Source of the DNA: Tenrec ecaudatus
Taxonomy: Eukaryota > Chordata > Mammalia > Afrosoricida > Tenrecidae
DNA: 64,000 nt
Reading direction: 5' to 3'
Assembly (NCBI RefSeq): GCF_050624435.1
Contig: NC_134538.1
Location: 124,416,937-124,480,936, forward strand
The notes under the pieces were generated by a model. That model ran no database searches, was not told where the DNA came from, and saw nothing but the letters and a program-made list of their open reading frames with translations. Positions 1-64,000 of the stretch are shown in pieces; positions within the stretch are counted from its first letter, which is position 1; each line of letters begins with the position of its first letter. The translations under genes were made by a program, and so were the position numbers.

Positions 1-41812
<41,812 letters not shown>

Positions 41813-42550
41813 TGGACTCCAAACACGTTTTTTAAATGTCCTGTATGATAAACTGTATATTTCACATGTACCTAGTAAGGTACTTTTTAAAGCTTGTACA
41901 TGAAACTTTGTATAAAAAACACAAATGGAAAACACCAGTGCTCTTTCATTGTATTTTCCCCATTTTTTGCTTTTTAAAATTCCTTTAAAGAATGTGCTGT
42001 TAAGCCAGTATTAGGTCTTTATTTTGTAAGTGAACATTCCAGCTGTGTTTCTGGCAGCAGATTTGATGCTACATGAACTTTAAATTCTATTGTTGCCATT
42101 CAGTTCATTTAGTGACTGTTTATTATTTTATACATAATGCTTAAGTACACGGCTAAGCAATGGCACTATGAGGAGCTTCACCTTTTTTTCTGTGGACGCA
42201 TCTTAGATTAAAAAAAACCCCGCAATACAGATTTTTCTAGTCTGGTGTGAACATGGCTCATTTCATCAGTTATTTGCAAGCAAAATGTAATTTAATGTAT
42301 AGATGATTTCTAATGTTTCCTGATAAACTGTAAATACTGCATTTCTTTTGCGTACATAACTGCTTTCAGCTTTTCTCATTTCATATATAGCATTGTACAT
42401 ATGACAAGTCTTTTGCAAAACTGTGTGATCTTTGTGAAAGTAGTACAGTATATGGCCTTTAATTTCTTTTTTATTTTAAATATACTGTCACATTGAAGCA
42501 CTGGTTGGGCATTTTAATTCATGTTAATAAATCACAATTATGTCAGTTTT
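41813..42550 (+). other. KMT2E: KMT2E 3' UTR
   Basis: Non-coding AT-rich sequence runs from the stop to just past an AATAAA at 42526-42531. Several blocks look like the human 3' UTR (for example 'actgtaaatactgcatttct'). The exact cleavage site is inferred. No transposon is present in it. Confidence 0.75.
42526..42531 (+). terminator. KMT2E polyadenylation signal AATAAA
   Basis: A canonical AATAAA lies about 710 bases after the stop, in 'catgttaataaatcacaatt'. The T/G-rich 'tgtcagttttactaaattgt' that follows could be the downstream element. Confidence 0.7.
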
Positions 42551-42979
42551 ACTAAATTGTCCTGTACAACTGCTACGGCTGGTGGATGGGGGTGGGGGAT
42601 GGGGCAGGGCAGGTGCCCTGCTAGGGAAGTTTTAACCGTAACAAAAGTTAGTTTCCAGGTAAGAGTTTCTAAGAAGTTTTCAGTCAAAAAATACTACCTC
42701 ACTTTAATGATCACAAGTGCCAGGAGGGCCCTCAAAGTTGTGCCCATAACGCTCCCAGCTCACCCAGGACACTCACTGCTGCACTGCTCATGCTTTGTAA
42801 GAGGACTGAAGTACTCCAGTGGAATCTACAATAGTAATGCGCGACACACGAGACGACAGTGACAGACTGCAATTTACAACAACTTTTTGAAAATAAGGAA
42901 TAGTTTGCCCCCCCAAACATGATGAAATGTACCACTGAGTTGGAAAACCTTAACATTTATGATCCAACTATAGTATAAA

Positions 42980-43004
42980 AAGAAAGTGCAAAATGCACTT
43001 TCTT
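42980..43004. repeat. Perfect 11-bp inverted repeat, 3-base loop
   Basis: aagaaagtgca (42980-42990) is mirrored exactly by tgcactttctt (42994-43004). It lies about 450 bp past the KMT2E poly(A) signal. Confidence 0.85.
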
Positions 43005-43530
43005 AAATGTGGTCTGGATATAAAAAACTAAAGAAAAGTGTCCCTGTTTCAAGATCTCTAAAGTGAAATAAAAATGTGCTCTCAAATCATTACTAAAACA
43101 TAAAATGCTAATTATTTTGGGAAAACTAAACATATCCAATAGTAATGGCACTATTTGTGAACGCATTTTATATCCAACTCACATAACTGGCAAAGTATAC
43201 ACATTTTGTGCATTAGAGGAAAAAAGTAAACACTAAAAATGACTAAGACCTGGTCATAACATATCATGTTTCAAGTTTTCGTTTCCTTTTTTGAAAATTA
43301 GCTAGCGATGATGGTGACATTAACACAACCGTTATTAGGGCTCAATCCTAACCCTTAATTTCAAGACTTAACTTTGGTCAACACTGTCATCTTTTAATAT
43401 GTCGAACAAAATTCGACTTGTAAAGTATTGACTAAAGCAGCATTTGTCTGTGACCTGGCTTTTACATCATCTATCCCTAGATAGATTCAAACACAATTTA
43501 CTAGCATGGTGAAGCTATCAATACTCACTT

Positions 43531-43683
43531 TTTTTATTATCATCATTTTATTAGGGGCTCATACAACTCTTAGCACAATCCATACATCAACTGTGTCAAG
43601 CACACCTGTACACATGTTGCCATCATCATTCTCAAAGCACCTGCTTGCTACTTGGAGCCCTTGGTATCAGCTCTTTTTTTTTT
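43531..43683 (-). mobile_element. Element X 3' tail
   Basis: The reversed tail 'catcattttattaggggctc' is followed by 'acaactcttagcacaatcca' and 'agcccttggtatcagctc'. Near-matching repeats aatactcactt (43520-43530) and aatattcactt (43684-43694) are the target duplication. Confidence 0.82.
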
Positions 43684-43822
43684 AATATTCACTTCTTTAA
43701 AAATTTCTCGTGGTTTTAAATTTGCCTGCCATGACAAATGAAACATACAGCAGCTTTTATGTAATGCTTTTGACTACTTAATAAGGACATATCCACTCTC
43801 AACTATTACCTGCTACGAAAGT

Positions 43823-43828
43823 TTTATT
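43823..43828 (-). terminator. Candidate SRPK2 polyadenylation signal
   Basis: TTTATT on the + strand reads AATAAA on the SRPK2 strand. It is one of several candidates (another is 44372-44377), and nothing here decides between them. Confidence 0.3.
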
Positions 43829-44903
43829 ACAGAAAAATTCGACGGAGAGAAAGTGGAAATTAAGATGTCACTTTAACTAAGGACACGAAGGGCTGTAATG
43901 TTACCCTAGCAGAAACCGTGGCCTTTCTCCTGTGAACCAGCTGTGTACGGCTCAGGTGAAGGAAACAGCAAAATGTTAGTAAACTACCTTTCACCTCAAA
44001 CTGTTATGTTTTTTTAAAAAATGACATCTACTTTATCTTGACCTTGGACAGTTCTGTCAGATGACTGCTAGCAAAACCTTTTCTGAATTTACTAGAATCC
44101 TGTACCTGGCTCCTCTGCCTGTCATTTTTCATGACAACGTCACAGTGACTACAGTGAAAGGAGAAGAGGGGCATTCAACCAAATTCAATGGCTGGCTGGT
44201 CTAAGGCTTTGCTACGCAGTGATTCTCACTTAGCTACACGCCCCTTCCTAATCACCAAGTCACCAAGAACCCACTGGCACTGTTCTGTCCCGAGTACAAT
44301 CTCTGTCTGTCCTGCGATCCAGGAAGGCTTTTTTAATCAAAGGGACACTTTCAAAACTCCTAATAATCCAGTTTATTTCCTAACATGGGCCAAACTGCAC
44401 TAGACCATGTTTTCTCAGGTGTGTTGGCCCCGTGGTAATGATTTGTATACACCTCAGGAAGACTCCAATGCACTGTTTCCGATGGAAATCATGACTGGCA
44501 TCACTCCATCTACAGCCACCAGGTGTCATACACCCTTATAAGGCCCACCTATAGACACATGAAAAAAATCCAAATGAAGACCACGCATTGCCTGACAGAG
44601 GTGCTGGTTCCCAACATGGGCTGTGTGTCTGCTTCCGTCAGTGAACACCCCCCAAGAAAATGTAGATGATGCGCAAACAGAAAGCAATTCACGTGTGCTC
44701 GATGAAACCAGAGTGGACGAGTTCTCTATCCTGCGGTTCTACTGAGTGAATCCTACTGGCTGCAGCATCTTTTCTAAATGCACAGTTTGTCCTTCCAAGA
44801 CAATAAATGACCTCTTTATAATAAGCCATAACACATGCCATACAAACTATGTTTCCAGCAACAAGGCTGTTATTTCCTCCTTTCCATTTGGGTTACCCTA
44901 CAC

Positions 44904-45133
44904 CAAGGGTCCTCAAAATTTTTTAAAACAGGGGCCAGTTCACTGTCCCCCAGACCCGTTGGAGGGCCGGACTATAGCTTTAAAAAAAAAAACCATGAAC
45001 AAATTCCTATGCACACTGCACATACCTTATTTTAAAGTAAAAAAAAACAAACGGGGCAAAAACACCCGGCGGGCCAGATAAATGTCCTCGGCGGGCCGCA
45101 TGTGGCCCGTGGACCGTAGTTTGAGGACACCTG
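44904..45133. mobile_element. OC1 (OposCharlie1-type) hAT transposon, non-autonomous (230 bp)
   Basis: The left end 'caagggtcctcaaaattttt' and right end 'gtagtttgaggacacctg' are inverted. Interior landmarks are 'gttggagggccggactatag', 'aacaaattcctatgcacact', 'cgggccagataaatgtcctc' and 'gcgggccgcatgtggcccgt'. A perfect 8-bp duplication, ccctacac, flanks it (44896-44903, 45134-45141). No transposase is present. Confidence 0.9.
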
Positions 45134-46626
45134 CCCTACACGAAAATAACACCAAATGTCTGTTGATCCCATCACTTCACATATAGGCCAATGACCAAGA
45201 CAGTTGGGTGTGTGTGTGGGGGGGGCACCTTAATTTTTAAGACAACAGCAAGCACCTAAAACAATGGAGTATTGTTACAACACTTGCTCTCTTTTTCACA
45301 ATCTAGTTATTGCAAAGGCATATGGATAAATTTTAATGGACAAAAGTCAACAAAACGAGGCACCTTAATGAATGTAAAAATGTTTTAAAAATAAAGAAAC
45401 CCAAACAAACAAACCTTGCATTCATCTGACTGACCTCTAAGAGAGGCTGACTATACCTCTGCTCATTACTTCTCAGAGTGTACAGACTACTGTGGTGTGC
45501 GTCCTGGACTATCCAAGTCATTTTATGAAAATGCTTAAGCAAGAGTGTACACACAACCTGGAGAAGGAAAAACCCTTCTCTTGGCCTCAGTTCGTGGGGA
45601 AGACAACGAGGCTGTTGACATCTGCTGTAGCAACACAAACACCTACCCAAGAGGCAAGGGGCCATCTGCCCACCAGCCAATTGTGATGCCCATGCGCCGT
45701 CTCAGACAAACCCTCGGGCGCCCCTGCCCACGCGCCCACTGTTTTCATTCCACGAATGACCAGGTTTCTGCTGCCCGTCTCCTCTGGGGCAGTTCCCGAC
45801 AGTGCTGGGAAGAGGCCGGCATGGAGTACTGACTTGTCACATTGCTAGAGGGAAATATGCAAAAAATACAAATGGGAGTGCTAAAATTGTATTGTGTACT
45901 TTAGAATGAGAAGTATGTCTTCTCCCTTTAAAGTGTCAGAGAGGAGAAGAATGTCAGAAACCAGAGAATCCACGGCAAGGTCGGCTAGGGTATGAAGAGT
46001 CGGCACACCCCACCCGGAGCAGTCAGAGCTGCTACATGCAACTTCAGCTACAAAGCACTCAAGACTTGGTAGCTTTTCTCAAATTTCAGTCCCCATCCCA
46101 TATTTAATGGAAATGAACATTTACAGGGTGCATTTACATAGACTATAATACAGGAATGGTGTCCCTCTGCCAGAAGATTAAAATAGTACATATTTCCTTG
46201 CTATTTCTTAATTCCAACTTGATAATTTTCTTAGGATTGTAAATTATATAGTACTCAGCTAAAATATTTCTTCATAAATAGTTACAAAACCTGCCAAAAC
46301 ACAAGGGGGTAAAGTAGTTTTTGTTCAAAAAGGAAAAAAAATGACATTTGAATGTCACACAACACAAGAAACAATGCTCAGAGCCGTGTTATTGTTTCCA
46401 GAAGAAAGTGGGTCAGGAAGCTACTTAGCTGAAGACAAAAGACTACCCTTCCCCAGGGTCACAGTGCACAAGAAGCAAAATGTCAATCAACAGTACCTCA
46501 AAGCAAAACAAAGGTCTGCAGGTGAAGCCAGCTCACTTGTAATCCTGTTAAAGAGTGAGAGTCACCGCTACGTCCAATGTACTGGGAGACACTGGCTAGC
46601 TCAGAACGCTATATTTGCAGAATCTG

Positions 46627-64000
<17,374 letters not shown>

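Larger units (their letters stand above)
42551..46626 (-). other. SRPK2: Tail-to-tail interval, probably SRPK2 3' UTR
   Basis: No exon is seen between the KMT2E poly(A) signal and the SRPK2 stop codon. Much of it is probably SRPK2 3' UTR, but its end is not determined. Minus-strand signals are AATAAA at 44372-44377 and 43823-43828 and ATTAAA at 46103-46108. It contains a short perfect hairpin (42980), an element X tail (43531) and an OC1 transposon (44904). Confidence 0.5.

Overview
The window is mammalian nuclear DNA: large introns, GT-AG exons and dense retroelements. It holds the 3' part of KMT2E (MLL5) on the + strand and the 3' part of SRPK2 on the - strand. The two genes converge tail to tail, the arrangement known at human 7q22. 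The repeats point to an afrotherian. There are many copies of the tRNA-derived AfroSINE, three SPIN hAT transposons and one OC1 (OposCharlie1-type) hAT transposon. SPIN has been reported from tenrec among afrotherians, so the lesser hedgehog tenrec or a close relative is the best guess; this is an inference from repeats only.

Positions 1-42550 hold twenty coding exons of KMT2E, joining in frame to about 1,672 codons plus a stop, so only about 186 N-terminal residues (including the PHD finger) lie upstream. In order the exons encode an acidic/basic linker, the degenerate SET domain (10505-13790), a post-SET cysteine cluster, a coiled coil, Ser/Thr- and Pro-rich linkers, and a 503-residue Pro/His/Gln-rich tail. 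The 3' UTR follows, with an AATAAA at 42526.

Positions 42551-46626 are the tail-to-tail interval, probably mostly SRPK2 3' UTR. It contains an OC1 transposon with a perfect 8-bp target duplication and a retroelement tail. From 46627 to 63167 are the last SRPK2 exons on the - strand: kinase subdomain VII (DLG) onward to the C-terminus. Two exons of identical length (93 nt) and phase, 57516-57608 and 57064-57156, encode alternative versions of the same 31-residue kinase segment and look like a mutually exclusive pair.

Introns are filled by AfroSINEs, a high-copy poly(A)-tailed retroelement that I do not recognise (called here 'element X', up to about 1.9 kb, mostly in - orientation), old L1 and MIR pieces, SPIN/OC1 copies and TA-flanked palindromic DNA transposons. 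Several are nested two or three deep with readable target-site duplications, which gives a relative chronology. No tRNA, rRNA, CRISPR or viral gene was recognised.
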